Positions 24,300 through 38,331 of a stretch of 64,000 nt of DNA are shown here, in pieces. The first letter of the stretch is position 1, and the number at the start of each line of letters is the position of its first letter. Position numbers and translations under genes: made by a program. The notes beneath the pieces are model-generated. The model was not told where the DNA came from, did not search any database, and worked only from the letters and a program-made list of their open reading frames with translations. The DNA comes from Sinonovacula constricta (taxonomy: Eukaryota > Mollusca > Bivalvia > Cardiida > Solecurtidae), in contig CM017561.1 of assembly GCA_007844125.1 (NCBI GenBank), forward strand, positions 63,221,256 to 63,285,255. Direction: 5' to 3'.

Positions 24300-27200
24300 A
24301 CCACACAAAAGGTGCCCTCTCCCTGAGCAGTCTAACGTTGAACTGTTGCCACTCCCTCTGTTTGATCCACAACTCCTGGGTGGTGTCCAGACATGCCAGT
24401 ACAGATGCTCCCTTCCAAGAGACCAGCTGTGGATCCATCTCCTGGCCAAAGGATAATGCAACATCAGTTTTTTGACAAATACTGTTAATACTTGGGAAGC
24501 AGGCAATCTAAATGCTAATTTAACTTTAAAATCAAGTCACAAGTTAAGATAGGTAAAGATCATGTCTAAAACAAAACGTTCCCTGTGCCTTTTTAATTAT
24601 AAGGTATAAATAAATAAAGCAAACTTAATATGAAAATTATAAGAAGCAAACTAACTGAATGAAAAAGAAAAATATGTGATGTAAATAAATGATTATTGTA
24701 TGAAAGTAAGATAATTATAAATTTGAAAGATACATTAATACAATAATTAAAAAATTATTAAAATATATTGCTACTTGAAACAGTAAAAAATAAAATGAGA
24801 TTACTGGCTAGTATGACTGCATGTGCACTGACATATTTATCTGACCCAGTTAACTCGGTTGATTAAATATAATCAGCATGTAATGTCAATGGCTAAATAC
24901 AAATGTATGACACCACAATTGTCACAAAATGGCTGACAGGAAATCAGCATTTTTTTTTTTCAGTTAAGGTTTTGATTAAAGTAGTCAAACTTGGAAATTG
25001 TTGATACAAAATATTGTTTTATGCAACAAAGTTAACAAAAAAACTGTTTAAAGTAACAGCATGTATAATAAATAATAAAATACGGTGGAGTTGGGCTGAG
25101 CACTGAGCCCCAGTTCAAATACCGGAGTACAGAACTAAAAGCCCCCAGGGTCATTATTTAGCCGGCAGACCAATTAACAGTGCTTTTCCAAACTCCATCA
25201 TATAATAGTCGCATAAATATATAACATATTCATACATGGGGCTGACACTGTGACAAAATTGTTTATAAAAACAAAATAAAGGAAAGCATGACATGCCTTA
25301 AATAAACCAGAACACAATATAGAGTAAAACCTTGCTAAAGGACCATCCAGTTAAGTGGGGCAACCCACTATGCAGGACACTTTTTTCGAGGGCTTTTTTC
25401 ATTTTATTTTAATGTCCAACAACCTCGTAAAGCAGGGCATCCCACTACCTGGGACAGTTATTTCAGAACAACTAACAAATTTGCACCTTTCTTAATTCTC
25501 ATTATGTGGGAGAGCACCAGGTAGTCCAGCTATCCAAGTGTCATTAATAAGTTTATCATGCCTGCAAGCACTGCTAAAGTGATTGTCTATACACTTTACA
25601 ACTTCAAATTACAACATTGCCAATTCATTTACGGTAATCGTAAAGAAGTCGGCAAATTGTTTGATGTTTACAAACTGATACTGGATCATAATTGTACATA
25701 TTAATCATTAAGCGGTATGTGGTTTTTAATTAATTAACTGTTATTGTTTTAGATTAAATTAAACGAGTAGCTGATGTCATTTCTGTAGAGTAAGAAGCTT
25801 TAAGTATAAATTTTTAAACCGAAAACATCACAATATTCGCCAAATAAACCATGTTTAAGGCGAGGGTAAATAAAACCAAGTAGTTAGTTCACAATCATGT
25901 GAGTCATCAAAGAAAACCTGATTAAGTCTTTCACTGGAAAGATCTCTCTTATTAAAAAGGGTTTATGTCAAACTCAGCACGTTTTTGCTGAAAAGTATGG
26001 AATTGGAAAAACTCAGGTAATAACATAAATTTGTTGTTTTTTATTAATACATTTCTCTTCTTACAGGGCTAAGTTAAATATCTTTTACAGATTCACTATG
26101 GATATAATTTTATATTCTTTTTTAATTTAACATTTTTTCAGAACTGACCTTTATGTTAAATTCCTTTAACAGCAATTAATAAATACAAAAAATCTAAATT
26201 AATTTAATATTTAATTATATCCTTGTGAAAAGTGAATAAAATTTAATATTATATAAATACTCTAAAAAATTTAAATAGAAATTTAGAACAACTAAACCAT
26301 ACAACAATAAGTACACTTAAATATTAATACAGTATAACGACTACAGAATATAAAACTTAGATATAAGGAGCAGTATAATGAACTGATTTGTACAAACTCA
26401 TTTAGAGGACCACCTCACTAAGTGGGACACTTTAAGAAATAACTACATTTGTCCCCCTTAGCAAGATTTTACTGTACTGTTTATAAAAGTCTGATATTGA
26501 AGAATCATTCATAAAATTAAATTAAGGTCTTTTGGCAACTTTTCTTTACCATAAGGTGAGAGAAGACCACATGTACCAACCTACCTAGACAGAATATATG
26601 TGCCAAAAGCTAGGTTAATGGGGATCCTTACTAGACATTTGGTCTTATTTCACCAATGACTTTTAAATTGTATTCAAAGCTTTAAAAAATTCACAGTTCA
26701 TGTGTGTTTAAAAGTCAAGAGTATTGAGGAAAAAAAGAGACAGTAATACTTATACTAAAAATAATAGTATTAGAAAAATAATTCCATATAGACAGTAACT
26801 GACCTTCGGCCTTGTAATGACATCCATAGTCTCTAACAAAGGTCTGTAGTAAGCAGGCATGTCCTTCCAGATACAGTACTGCAACCAGGGCTGGCTTCCA
26901 TCAAAGTTAAGACCCCCACCCACAATGACTATACAGCTGTACATCTTCTTCTTCATCTCATCATTATCTGTAAAAAGTAAATATATATATCTAGATTAAG
27001 GTAGTGTAAATGATCTTTTGCCAAAAACTTGTCAACTGTCACTTAACAAAGAGCTGCAGGAAGCAGATGATTCTCCCCTAATTTCACACAAATAAAAACT
27101 ACTGAAATTTACCAAAAGAATGCACCTTTTAGTGGTGAGTGAGCAAATGACTAAATATATTAATCATTAGATTCAGTCTTAATTTATTATCACTCATCTG

Positions 27201-30200
27201 AATACATTAAAACTCAGATTTAAAATTTAAAAGTTCAGTGACAAATTACCCTGTTTACTACATGTATTGGGACAATATAATTTGGGACACCCCTTTTTAT
27301 TTGTAAAGGTTATTATTTTTCAAACTTAAGTTTTTGAACACTTTTATAAAAACATAAATTTTCTGTTTCTCAGAACTGGAACAAGTACCATGTGTTCACT
27401 AAAAGTGAAAATCAGTGTCGAAACAGCCATTCTTATCAGAAAAGTAACCAGTTATCATGGTCATGTATGTTTATTAACATAATCCATGACACATATTAAA
27501 TCACAATTGAAAGAGAACAGCAGAAGTGACAGCAGTCAAGTACCATTTTAGGACAGGGGTGTTTATGACACCAGTCTGGCTTTTCCTGGTCATTAGTTTT
27601 GGTAAAAAAAGAATTTTTGGACTTCTTATTTGTGAATTTTAAATTCCCCGTTTCATTTATATTTGGTTAATTGGTCATTATGATCAAATATTGGCATTTT
27701 AAAGATTGTTTATGCTATCTGTAAATCATATTTACTGGTACTATAACTGTCTCCGCTGCAAACTGTATGTGTTATTAATATATTAACATCTGTAAGGGCA
27801 TTTAAATAACTGTCAAAATTTCTATGTTAACTATTGATGTTCTTTTAAATGTGGCATATGGGAAAGCATAAGCAACTGAGAAGTCAAATAAGCATGTGCT
27901 TATACGTGTAAAAAAATCTAAGTTATAGTAAAAAAAAACATTAAAAAAGCTGAAATTATTTTTTATGTGTCCCAAAACATAGATTGAATATGGTGATTTT
28001 AGATGGTCTTAGGTTCAGCCTTGTTTGCTTTGATACATAGATTGTCCCACCCATAAAAGACCATTATGGCAACATTGGGTGATAGGCGAAAATCTCTGAA
28101 GAATATCTGGTAGATCTAGCCATCTACATTGCAGGTCAGCTAGGCAATGCCCCGGCATTAAAAGTATTACATTTTGACAAGGTCTTGAATACTCACAATG
28201 AGTGAGAGGCTGACCACTTGTCTGATCATTACTTTTCTGAGGATTAACCCAAACAGAAGCCACCAATGCACATACCACATTTATCAATACTGTAGAGAAT
28301 GGCATCTGTGATACCCATTAGAGGTGGCACAACCTCCTCTTCATCATCCTCTACATCTTCCTCTATCTCTGTTCTTCGCATCTTTGCCCCTTCCGGCATG
28401 ATGTCAGGCATGTCATTGGAGTCCTCATCTTGTAGTGTGTTCAGCCCAGACTCATCCATTGTCAAATCTGGACCCTCCCTTGTTGAGTCAGGGTTCTCTT
28501 TCTTCTTTCTGCCAGCCTAATAGGTTAAATACAATGTGTTTCTTTAATCAAACTTTTCTGGTTAGGTTATAATTAGTATTTTTAATACTGGTGTATCTTA
28601 CATAAGTGCATTTTCAAAATAATTAAAGGGGTAGGATGAAATTTTCATGGAAAAAGGGCCACCACAAAAATTACAATTCAAGTAAGTTAGTTGAAACACT
28701 CCCCACAGGCAATTTGAGTTAACAGTAAGTAGAATTAAAAATATTTGTGACAAATAAAAAATTAAAGAAAGCATATCACAGAAGCCTTAGAACTATAAAA
28801 GAAACGTGTTTTAGACATTAAGCTGACATAACAAATCACAAAATGATTTAAGGGAGGGAGTTCTAATTTGCTTTATCAAAATATATAATTATATTATTAT
28901 ATAATAATTTTCGAACAAAACAAAACATATTGTTGGTATTCTTTAAATTTTGTGCATTTAAGCAATACTTATTATGCAAGGTTTGGAAAAAGAAATAAAT
29001 TTCTTGATAAGGACACATTGATCAAGCTTTGGCTAAGTAAGAGCAAGACCAGTGCAATCACACTTAAGGAGCTGTCTGATTTGCTTCCAAGTCTCGTACA
29101 AAATGTCTAGTAACTATGACATTTGGCTAAAAACAAACAACTTATAATTACTTATAAAAGCTGTAGCAAGTAAATAGTTACCATGTAAAATACTTCTCAT
29201 ATCTGGAGATGGTAAAGTGTTATTATACTCACTGGATCCTGCCTACTCTGAACTTGTCGAAGAAAGAACTCATCATGTGGATCTGATGGATCACCTTCAT
29301 TACGCTTCTGGATATTAACCAAATGGTCTCCTGAAAATACATTGCATTAATAAAGAAGAATTTAAATTCAAATTGATCAACTAGATGCAGACATAAATTT
29401 ATGTGTCTTACATGATGTAAACTCACTGTTGTAGGAATGGTAAACATATTGTGGTAGCTTTAACCATTTCATACATTATGTGATGTTTTTTTTATATAGA
29501 ATTCAACATTTAAATCTTTTTATGAGTAACTATGCTTCTATCACACTTGGGTAATATTGTCAGCAATAAAGGCAAGGTAAATTTTACATATGTTATATTT
29601 CTCTCCAATTTATTCTATTGAAATATCCTTGGATTGCAGCCTCTAAAATGATGATGATGATGATGATTAAGCTGCTGCTAATAACAATGAATCTGCTGCT
29701 ATGATAATATATGTGTGCTTACATGATTCATCTCTTCATTGTGAATTTGTGCTACATTGAATGTTCGTTTTATTTCCTTACCTTGTAAAGCAAGGCAGTC
29801 TGGGTAAAATAAGGAGAGAGGTGACAGAACCAACTCGTCGCCTATCTGGATGAAATACTTGGTGATGTATTCTCCAGGACGCTTGATCTGTACAGACTCT
29901 TCTAAATACCCATATCGATTCTGTAGTTGAAAGAATGCACAGGAATTAGGAACAATGATGTAAACAACAATAGCTGACATTGTTAAGTTTCCAAATGATG
30001 TTAGTCAGCTAGACTAAGGTGCTGACAGTTGATAAAATGAAAAATGACATTTTCCTACTGTACTTACTCTTCCTTTGTATTTGATTAAAATTTTATTAAA
30101 TAAAATATAGCATAATAATGACAGAATGATCACTAAAGAATACTTATAAATATATAAACAAAAAGAATGTTAATTTCATGCAGTTACTTTAATGACAATT

Positions 30201-33200
30201 CTATTTTTCTCTCACATAACATCAGTAATTTTGTTTTTATGTACTGTTCTTCTAGAAATATCTTTGAGGGGGATTTAGACCATAATCACATGGCCCTTAT
30301 AGAAACATGCAACTATTATTGGTGAAGGAAGACCCCATGACAAATGTCTTGGTAGAACCAGTGAGATACTGCAGGTCAGCTGGAAAACCTCTCCGTCAAA
30401 GATTTCACCCTGGCTAAAACTAGTACCCATACAGTCAGGGGTTGACACATCAACAACTCAAACTACTCATTCACAAGTCTTCTGCAATTGTTTAACATAA
30501 AATTCAACTTTAACATAGCATAAATATGCCTCAGTATATTTTTTAAAAATTACATGGTCCAAGTGGCAGAGGTTCTCCTTCAGTTGCTGAAAATGTACGG
30601 CATCACAGTTCAGAGATAGGTCAACTCGAGGATTAAAGCCAAGTACATTCAGAAGTTCCTTGAACATACACGAGATGTCACATCCACCTACCTCCATTGT
30701 CAGTCTAGAAGAGTAAGAAAGTTCAGAATAAAATGAGATAAAATGTGTCTTGGTGTTGGTACCAGGATATTATTGCAATATTCCTTCATGTGAAACAAAT
30801 TATCAGAATGTAACAGTTCTTGAAATGCATAGTAAAACAACGTTATTAAGGGGTTTAGGGATGGAAACAATTACACAGTATTGATAGGTAGTATTGATTG
30901 ATCAATGGGTTATTCATCAATTGTCAAAAGAATTTTTCCAAGTATATGTTTATCTTTCTGCCATATTAGATTAGAGAAGCATGGTGTCAATAGTGTGTAC
31001 ATCACTGCTATGTAGCATACCCTTATGTCAGTAATGGTTCTTAAAATTATGAAACTGTTGAAAAAAGAAAAACACTTGCACACTCTTAATAAATAAACAA
31101 CAATACATCAAATTAATCATGATTCTTTTTTAATATTCACACAATTATAGCTCAGAGCTTAACTTCAATGTTTGGTCAATTAAGTGTGAATCATGTCCCA
31201 TCCATCACATTAAATGTTGTATTAAATTTTATTTTTTTCTCGTTGTTTTTTTAAATACATTGCAACCAATTATGGTCATTAAAGTGTCATGCAGACATTT
31301 TAGTGGTGGAAGATGCCAGAAAAATGACTGGGAAAATCATCAGTGCATCAGCTGGAAAACCTTCCCACATTAAGTCCTTATCCAAATGGGATTCAACCCA
31401 CACAGTAATGAAGTGAACACTGAAAACTCCATTATAGCGAACAGTTGATAATAGAAAGTATTCTAGGCTTCAGTGTAATGTTAACAAATTAATAGCACAG
31501 GTGGCAAAAATAGTTGTGGAAAAAGAAGTCTTCAAATAATTAAACAAATCTGAAAATCATAATCTATTAAATGTTTAGTCAAAACAGAATTATTTATTTT
31601 GTTCCATCACATTTGCAGCAAACTCATACTCTTTTAAACTTTATTCATTTAATTACCTGGTATTTTTATGTGAGATTCCATCCTCTATACAACAGATGCT
31701 TGTCTTCTGATCCCCCACATCAACCAGACAACAATTTGGTATGCCTGCACCAAATGCTCCACACACAGACTCCTGTGGATAGAAAAACATATTTCTCTTC
31801 TCAATTAACACATACTAACATTTTAAGTAACAAGTTTTGTACAAATTTCCACAACTATGGCCATGGACGGATGTAGACATTTTTTATAAGACTGTTAACA
31901 TAAAGCTATTTAGCCAATCAGTGCATTTGTGAAGCATGTTGGGAAATACAACACCTGAGAAATTACACTAAAAACACAATGTATCTGCTGTAGGGTTATA
32001 GATCCATGAACCTAACTGCTACTAGGGCACTGACATATTGAAGTGTTGTTTTTTATACACTGTTGTATAATTATTTACAAGAAATAATCAGTGATCTTTT
32101 TAAAGAAAAAGTTCTCATATGATCAGCAAAATATCCTCAATGAATGACTGGACCATTGTTATGCTTTTATTTTTAGAAACAAATGTAGTACAACTGTCAA
32201 ATATTTTCACCAGTTAGTATAACGTCATGTTAAATTATAAGCAGTCTAAATGTAAAATGTGATCAAGTTTTGAACAACACATTTTCCGGCAAATTAGTTT
32301 CATGTAAATCCTTTAGGACTTAAATCTATAAGGACTTAAATTACTAAGTACTTTGTTCCTTAAAATGTTAACAATGGCTACATTTCTTAGAAAATTTATA
32401 CAACAAATAATAAAAACTGCAAATAATTTCTATTTTTGATGATGTTACATATTCAAGGGAAGTAAATCAAATTGAGTTCATACAATTAACCAATATATTT
32501 GTATCCCTTTTTAAATATTACAGTCAAGTACCCCATTTTGAAATGAAAATAAAAATAGGTTTTGTGTGATAAGTTGCATTATAATGCACAGCATTAATTA
32601 AATGATCAAATAATTCCTTTTGACTAAGGACTTTATGGTTTGATTCCTGCTTATTCTACCAATACACTGCGTATTATTCTGTGATATGTCATGTACAATC
32701 AAACTCTATTATGTTCATTAACAACATATTAAAACATACCTGATGAACCAGAGCTGCCCCAAATCCCATTTTATCCAGTAGAAGGTTCATGAGCTCTCTG
32801 ACATGCATGTGATTATACACATCTGGGATCAGCAACACTGCCTTGTAATACTGAAATCAAACATAAGGTATTAAATAAAGTACATAATAGTATATGTCAA
32901 AGTCATGTTGTTCTCAAAGGTTACTAAGATTTTAAGAATGTTTTCTTATCATAAAATAAAATAATAATTTAATGATTTCAAATGTATTATGCCAAATGAT
33001 CAGCAAATTATGTTCAACTTCAGAATTAGGAATGCATGTAGTAGTTCTACTCAGGGAATGGACAAATGAGAAGGATTATGGCAAGAAAATACAAGGGTAT
33101 GGTAATAGGCAACAAATATATAATTTTGAAACATGAGGAGAGCTGTTAAAAAATCTAAAAATATGTTTGGTCCTTCTGCCGTTTTAATTTCACTATAAGT

Positions 33201-36200
33201 CATTAAACATTACCAACAGTTTTTAATATTGCTTAAAAAACAAAATTTCTAAAATAAGTGACTTGTTAATTGTAAATTAAAGTAAAGGTAAATTGTTATG
33301 GATAAATCTACCTTGAGATCTTTGAGTGGTATATCTAGCATGGTCTGCAGCACTGTTCCCCAGATCAGCTCTATATCTTCAAGGACAGCACTGAGGGTGC
33401 CCCCAGGACCCTCATATAGGTTCAAGTGACCTCTCCTCATAGGCCAATGAAGACTGTATCCAGTGCCTGGCTTCACGTAGAGGGCCTATGAAGAAGCATA
33501 AAGACTGTTGATCTATGAGTTATTTCTCAGAGTCAGCCTAGTAAGAAATATAAGTACTGATTAACTTTGCCTGGGTTCACATAGTGACTAGAAAGAACTA
33601 CTGGGACTGTTTATTCTTACCTAACATAGAAATAAATAACAAAAAAGTAGTAAATCTTTGACAGCCTAGCCTTTTGGCAAGGAAGTAATATAAAGACTGT
33701 TAAATCTTGTTCGGTTTTGCAAAGGGAGCATCAGAAAATATATCATAGTTGTATTACACAGCCTGACTGTATATATTGATATACAGAGCTACGGAAAATT
33801 GCATGTGGTATGTAAATTGTCTCACCTCATCACCAATGATATATGGTGGTTGTTTGTCTGTGTTGGTCCACTGCTGGGAACATATTACATCCGTTCTCAC
33901 ACCCTTCACTTTGATGTTATTCTGGGCAAGCTGTTAATAACAAACTCTTCTTATTTATTTTTTTATTAAAAAAATTCTGCTTTTGATATTTTACAAACTT
34001 ACTTATACATATGTTCAAGTTTAGTATTCAAATTCATGCATTACTCTACTCTCATAAACATATACTTAAATAACATTCATAATGACATCATAAGAAAATG
34101 CTTTAAGGCAAAAGTAATTGTAATAGAGCTTTTATTTTCAAATTTCTTTAATAGCATATCATACTCAATAAACCCATTTTGTTTTAAAAGTTCCTTACTT
34201 GTACTTATGATTATTAATTGGCTAACCTGTCTAACAGATGAGGGGGGTCTTATCTCTCCAGAATCCATGGGCTTCAACTCCAGTGCTTTGGCTGCGGCCT
34301 TGAGCCCAGTGTCTCTCTGCTGTCGAGCCCCATGGTGCTTAAAGGAAAGAAAAATGAAATGTGTTTACAACCTTATCATTTGGTGTTAGGTTTATAATTT
34401 AAACATTTTTTAAGAAACATGTATCTCAAGCAAAAGTTACAATGCAATTCCTTGATTCTAATTTTTGAATTAAAAAAAAAATATAAACAACTTTTATAAA
34501 ATACTTAACCATACAAGAGAAACTGTTTCAAAACACACATTCAATGTGTCACCACCACTTTGATATATTTTGTGCATAAACCAAATGCATCAGTTTTATT
34601 TCATATTTTTGTCAGTTACTAAAACATTGGGATTAGCTAACATTTTTGACAATACTGTGCAGCAACATTTCTATCATTATAGCAAAGGGGCACTTATGAG
34701 GTGTCCAGGAACTGAACCCGGCCGGTCCATTATACTGACACCGACGAGTCAGGCGTAATGCTGTCCCCTTATCCTTGAACGTTAGAAGGGAAGCCTCTAC
34801 TACCAACTTTAAAGTCTTTGGTTTGACCCGGCCGGGGTTTGAACCCACGACCTCCCAATCTGCAATCCGATGCTCTATCACCTGAGCTATTGCGGCCGAT
34901 GAAACTAAAACATTACGTTGACTTTTCTTTTATTACTGGTAATTCAAAGAAACTTTACTTACATTTCGCTCAGGCCTGATCATCCATGGTGAAACATATT
35001 CTGGTATGATAGTGTCCGGTTTTCTTCTTCTGGCTACACAATGTGGAACTGTGACAGGAAAGGTGTCTGATGCTCGACCAATTCTCAGATTCAGTGAGCC
35101 TGGATGGATTACCACAACTGTGTTCACTTGGACAGGCTTAAAATGCAGGTATATTCATGTATTATATTGGTAATTGTGCAGCAATAAATCAGGGATGGCA
35201 CAGATCAATGTATTCACCAATGTTAATTACCACAAAGTAGATCACATCAATACTCCTGAGGTGGTTATTTCTGATGTATAGTGGTTAATTAAAGTTTTAC
35301 TTGGAACCATATTCAGTTTGTTCATACCTTTCTATTCTACATTAGAGAAAGTGACTTGTGGTTTTGACTTGTACATGTACTCAGCATTATTGGGGCATTA
35401 ATAAAAGTCAAAATAGAAGGCTGTTACAAATTTAAATGCAGCGTACTTGATTTGCCAGTTGCTGTATTCCTTTCAAAAGAGTTTTAAACTAGAGTTTGGC
35501 TTTTGATTTGACAATTTCATTTCTGGATTTAAAAAGAATGAATGTTGCATTGAAACATGAATCTATTAGAATTAAAATTTACTAAAATTAGACAAATTAT
35601 TATAGGATAGTTCATTGCAAAATACTTAGAACATAATCATGACCTTTTGTTCAGCAGTTTAATCAAAAATTATAATTGGATGAAAAGCTCCTTATAATAG
35701 TTTGATCAAATATGGCAATATATTGTAATACCTATTGCAAAATACTCTATATGTAACACATTATATCATGGTATGCTTCAAGCATACAGTGACAGCTCTA
35801 ATGCAAGCCAAATGTCAAAATATTAACAAATCTGTGATGAGTCATTAAACAAAAAGAGCAAACCCAACAGTTGCTGCCTTGGACTGGTCAGTCGCCTAAA
35901 TGGACCAAATGGGGTGCTTAAACCAGTTTTACAGAGCTCTGACCTCACACTTCCTGTGAGTTTTCTCAAATGCAATCAATGAAAAGAAAACTGATCTATT
36001 TGAATAAAAAAAAATCCAAGCACTGAAGTTTTCTTAGATAAGTTTTGATGTCTTTATAAGAAAGTATTGATGTTAATAAACAATAGTGTCCACATGGTAT
36101 TTATAAGAGAGGGAGAAGTATTACTTCTATTAGAAGAACTACACAAAAATAAAGATTGTAAATGAAACTAAATTTTGGACATTAGGTTTTTTTCACCTTA

Positions 36201-37059
36201 ACACTATAACACTACATTCATATTTTTTTTTTTTGATCATCTACAAAAATATGGAATAGTGACGTAAACAACATATATTTGTGAAAAAAGAACTGTAATA
36301 AAACAAAACGAAAATGATAGAAAAACATGATTTTGGTGACTATCAATCATAATAAGTATTCGGTGGGTGCTTTGGTACTGTTGTTGCATCCTACATCCTC
36401 TTTCACTTCTGGCTATCTGCATCAAACGTTGCAAGCTAGCATGTTATTACCTAAGACACTCTGCAGTTCATTTTGCAATGGTCTCATTACCAGCAGTTGC
36501 TTGGAAGGTGGAAATAAAAACAAAAATTTTCAGGGATGTTTCAGAAAGAGCAGAAAAGCATATGTGATAAGAAGAGTGCAGCGCAGTAGAAATTTTTAAA
36601 AAAAAAAAAAAAGGAAATATTCAACTTTACATATTAAGATTAAATCCACCTTGCATGATAACAATCCTTACTGGCTACTGGACTGCTAGGTATGTGATGA
36701 CCGTGTATTCTTCTAAATTTAACACTGAATGAGAACATGAGAATGAAGATACAGGTTATTATTAATTTAAGTTTACGTGACCGCCACCCCAGTCCCCTAA
36801 AATCTAAGATGCGCAAGCAAACCATGCCAGATTAAAACAGTATGAGCAGCTCGCAAATTGAAAGGCAACAGCCAACTGGCGCAGTAAGTTATGTTAAAGA
36901 GCTTGGATAGATCCGCGAAAACTCCTTATAATAAATATATTTAATAGCGCCAAATACCTAGTAAAAAAAAACACCTTAGGAATGAAATAATAGCTATACC
37001 TCGTTGAGACATTCTGATGTTGTCTGAGTATAAAGTCTTTTTGACGTATTAACTGGCAT
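24298..37059 (-). CDS. ACTR8: Actin-related protein 8 (INO80 complex subunit), 13 exons, 595 aa
   Basis: Minus-strand exons in transcript order: 37059-37000, 35136-34963, 34337-34227, 33930-33826, 33485-33312, 32850-32740, 31772-31657, 30704-30554, 29920-29782, 29330-29233, 28516-28276, 26967-26804 and 24441-24298. All junctions are GT/AG and in phase; the total is 1,788 nt with stop. Family landmarks are VVVIHPGSLNLRIGRASD near the N-terminus, YSLHWPMRRGHLNLYEGPGG, LLIPDVYNHMHVREL, VDVGDQKTSICCIEDGISH, SCIVIVGGGLNFDGSQ and the C-terminal LWIKQREWQQF...FVW. ARP8 is a nuclear actin-fold protein of the INO80 chromatin remodeller. Length is close to the human protein (624), the shortfall being mainly a shorter N-terminus. 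An acidic insert (EIEEDVEDDEEE) lies in exon 11. Introns carry a Tigger-like remnant and a SINE. Confidence 0.95.
25322..26474 (+). mobile_element. Degenerate Tigger/pogo-like (Tc1/mariner) DNA transposon
   Basis: Left end GAGTAAAACCTTGCTAAAGG and right end, reverse-complemented, CAGTAAAATCTTGCTAAGGG form an imperfect terminal inverted repeat. A TA dinucleotide flanks both sides (25320-25321 and 26475-26476). Sub-terminal GTGGGACAC/GAGGACCACCTC motifs are also typical of this group. Inside, about 25930-26020 encodes a helix-turn-helix-like remnant, CQTQHVFAEKYGIGKTQV, then a stop. The element is 1.15 kb, has no intact transposase, and lies in the last intron of ACTR8. Confidence 0.7.
30335..30440 (-). 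repeat. Degenerate interspersed repeat (AGAACCAGT...GCAGGTCAGCTGGAAAACCT)
   Basis: The segment reads AGAACCAGT, then GCAGGTCAGCTGGAAAACC, then a CACCCTGGC part. Similar remnants are at 31290-31410 and weakly at 58910-58985. They resemble reversed SINE family 2 bodies but are too decayed to assign. Confidence 0.4.
31290..31410 (-). repeat. Degenerate interspersed repeat, same family as 30335-30440
   Basis: Shares CAGCTGGAAAACCTTCCCA and the GGGATTCAACCCACAC segment, a decayed reverse B box-like stretch. It lies in an ACTR8 intron. Confidence 0.4.
34636..34898 (-). mobile_element. tRNA-derived SINE (family 1), full-length copy
   Basis: From 34898 on the minus strand: A box TAGCTCAGGTGATAGAG and B box GGTTCAAACCCC about 35 bases on, then a body with AAAGACTTTAAAGTTGGTAG, ATTACGCCTGACTC and GTATAATGGACCGGCCGGG, ending in AGAAATGTTGCTG. 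The plus-strand copy at 46507-46770 matches end to end. It lies in ACTR8 intron 2. Confidence 0.85.
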
Positions 37060-37160
37060 CGTACTTAATTGTATCTTGTCAAAATATTCGGAAACTAACT
37101 ACACATGCGTAAAACGTCATCATTTATTGTGTAAGACAGTCGCGTAAAAATTCGTGTAGC
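37060..37160 (-). promoter_or_regulatory. Probable ACTR8 promoter / 5' leader region
   Basis: The region immediately upstream of the ACTR8 start has more CpG than its surroundings. On the minus strand it has a CRE-like GATGACGTTTT (about 37115-37125). No TATA box is evident, as expected for a housekeeping gene. This is inferred from position and composition only. Confidence 0.35.
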
Positions 37161-37408
37161 GGCTTGACATAAATCAGTGCGGTCTAACGTACATAAATGC
37201 GTACGGTCGGAAGTCGATATTGCCACGCCTCCTTATGAATATACATAAATGCCTTAATGCCAACACGAACGGTCTGATAATTCCGATAACCACACTTCCT
37301 TGCATTTATTTATCATTACGTACCACCGACGATTTCGCATTAAATAAGCTTTAAAATATAAATCAGTGCTATTTGATAAAATGTAAAGCGTAAGGACCGT
37401 TAGTCTGA
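37161..37408 (-). repeat. About 250-bp interspersed repeat, copy L (inverted relative to 45084-45330)
   Basis: Its reverse complement aligns along its length with 45084-45330. Shared blocks include TTAATGCGAAAT, AAGTGTGGTTATCGGA, TTCATAAGGAGGCG and the ends TTACGC...GCACT and GGCTTGA. It begins about 100 bp upstream of the ACTR8 start codon. Confidence 0.75.
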
Positions 37409-37859
37409 TTATCACGTCTTATAAATTAGAAGAAAAAATAACAATAATTAAAAACTGGATGAGTTTTATTAAAAATTGGTATACACGTCAACATTAATGC
37501 ATACAACACAATAGTTGTTTAATTTTCAAATTTTACACATTATTTATTGCACTTGCTTTACTTTAAACCAAAGACTGTTCATATTTTAAACAAAAGATAA
37601 TTCACATGAACACAATTTGTTATTTGAATATAATCACATTTTAAATATGATTAATCTCATCAAAACTGAATTGTATCTTCCTTGTTATACCTATACATTT
37701 AAATCTATTTGATTAAAATAATATAATCAAGCCAATCAGATAAAATGAATGCATAAATGTATCCATAAAACATATGATGAACCTCTGGGAACAGGACCTT
37801 GGAGAAATGGGCTATGTCTATCACAGAAACTAGCATAAGTCTACATTATTTCGAAGCAC

Positions 37860-38331
37860 CAACAGTGTGCTCACCAGCAGTGAGATGCAATCATTGAAAA
37901 CTTTCCATCTTTCATTCCTTTTCACGTTTTCATTTAGGCGTCTTTTGTTGCAGTTACCAAATTTATTAACATTTTATGTCTCTAATTCAACAATCTTTTC
38001 TTTCTGCTCCTTAGTCAGTCAGAATATGAGTGGCCCATCTAGCAAACACTTTCTTAGGAATTGATTTCACTGTCATTATGTGATCTAGTGATGATGAATT
38101 GATGCCAGATACTTCAACTAACATTGCGATTTTCCCTTCAGCGACAACTAAAACAGGAATTTCTTTGATGAAGAATTACCGGTTGTTAAAAGTTACAAGC
38201 TTATCAGAGCTTGGCATTGGGTCCTGGTCAGGGCTAAATATCTCATATGGGCAGGTGACAAGGGTTGCACCAGTGGCTCTACTTAGACATTTGTCCGCAG
38301 TCATTCACAACTAAAAGGTTGTAGACATCGC
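37860..38331 (-). pseudogene. Decayed coding sequence of unknown origin
   Basis: On the minus strand, adjacent frames read protein-like pieces: VVNDCGQMSK, then CPYEIFSPDQDPMPSSDKLV, then KEIPVLVVAEGKIAMLVEVS, then VFARWATHILTD, then TKEQKEKIVELET. They are separated by in-frame stops and at least two frameshifts. I do not recognise the family. It may be a dead transposon gene or a processed pseudogene. Confidence 0.35.

Noticed and set aside
34860..34898. Possible true tRNA gene (A and B boxes)
   Set aside because: The acceptor stem does not close, and the same sequence continues into a shared 264-bp SINE body found elsewhere in the window.
36599..36612. Poly(A) run as evidence of a retrocopy (also the run near 56767)
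   Set aside because: No gene-like or SINE-like sequence lies directly upstream of the runs on the matching strand; simple A-tracts are common here.
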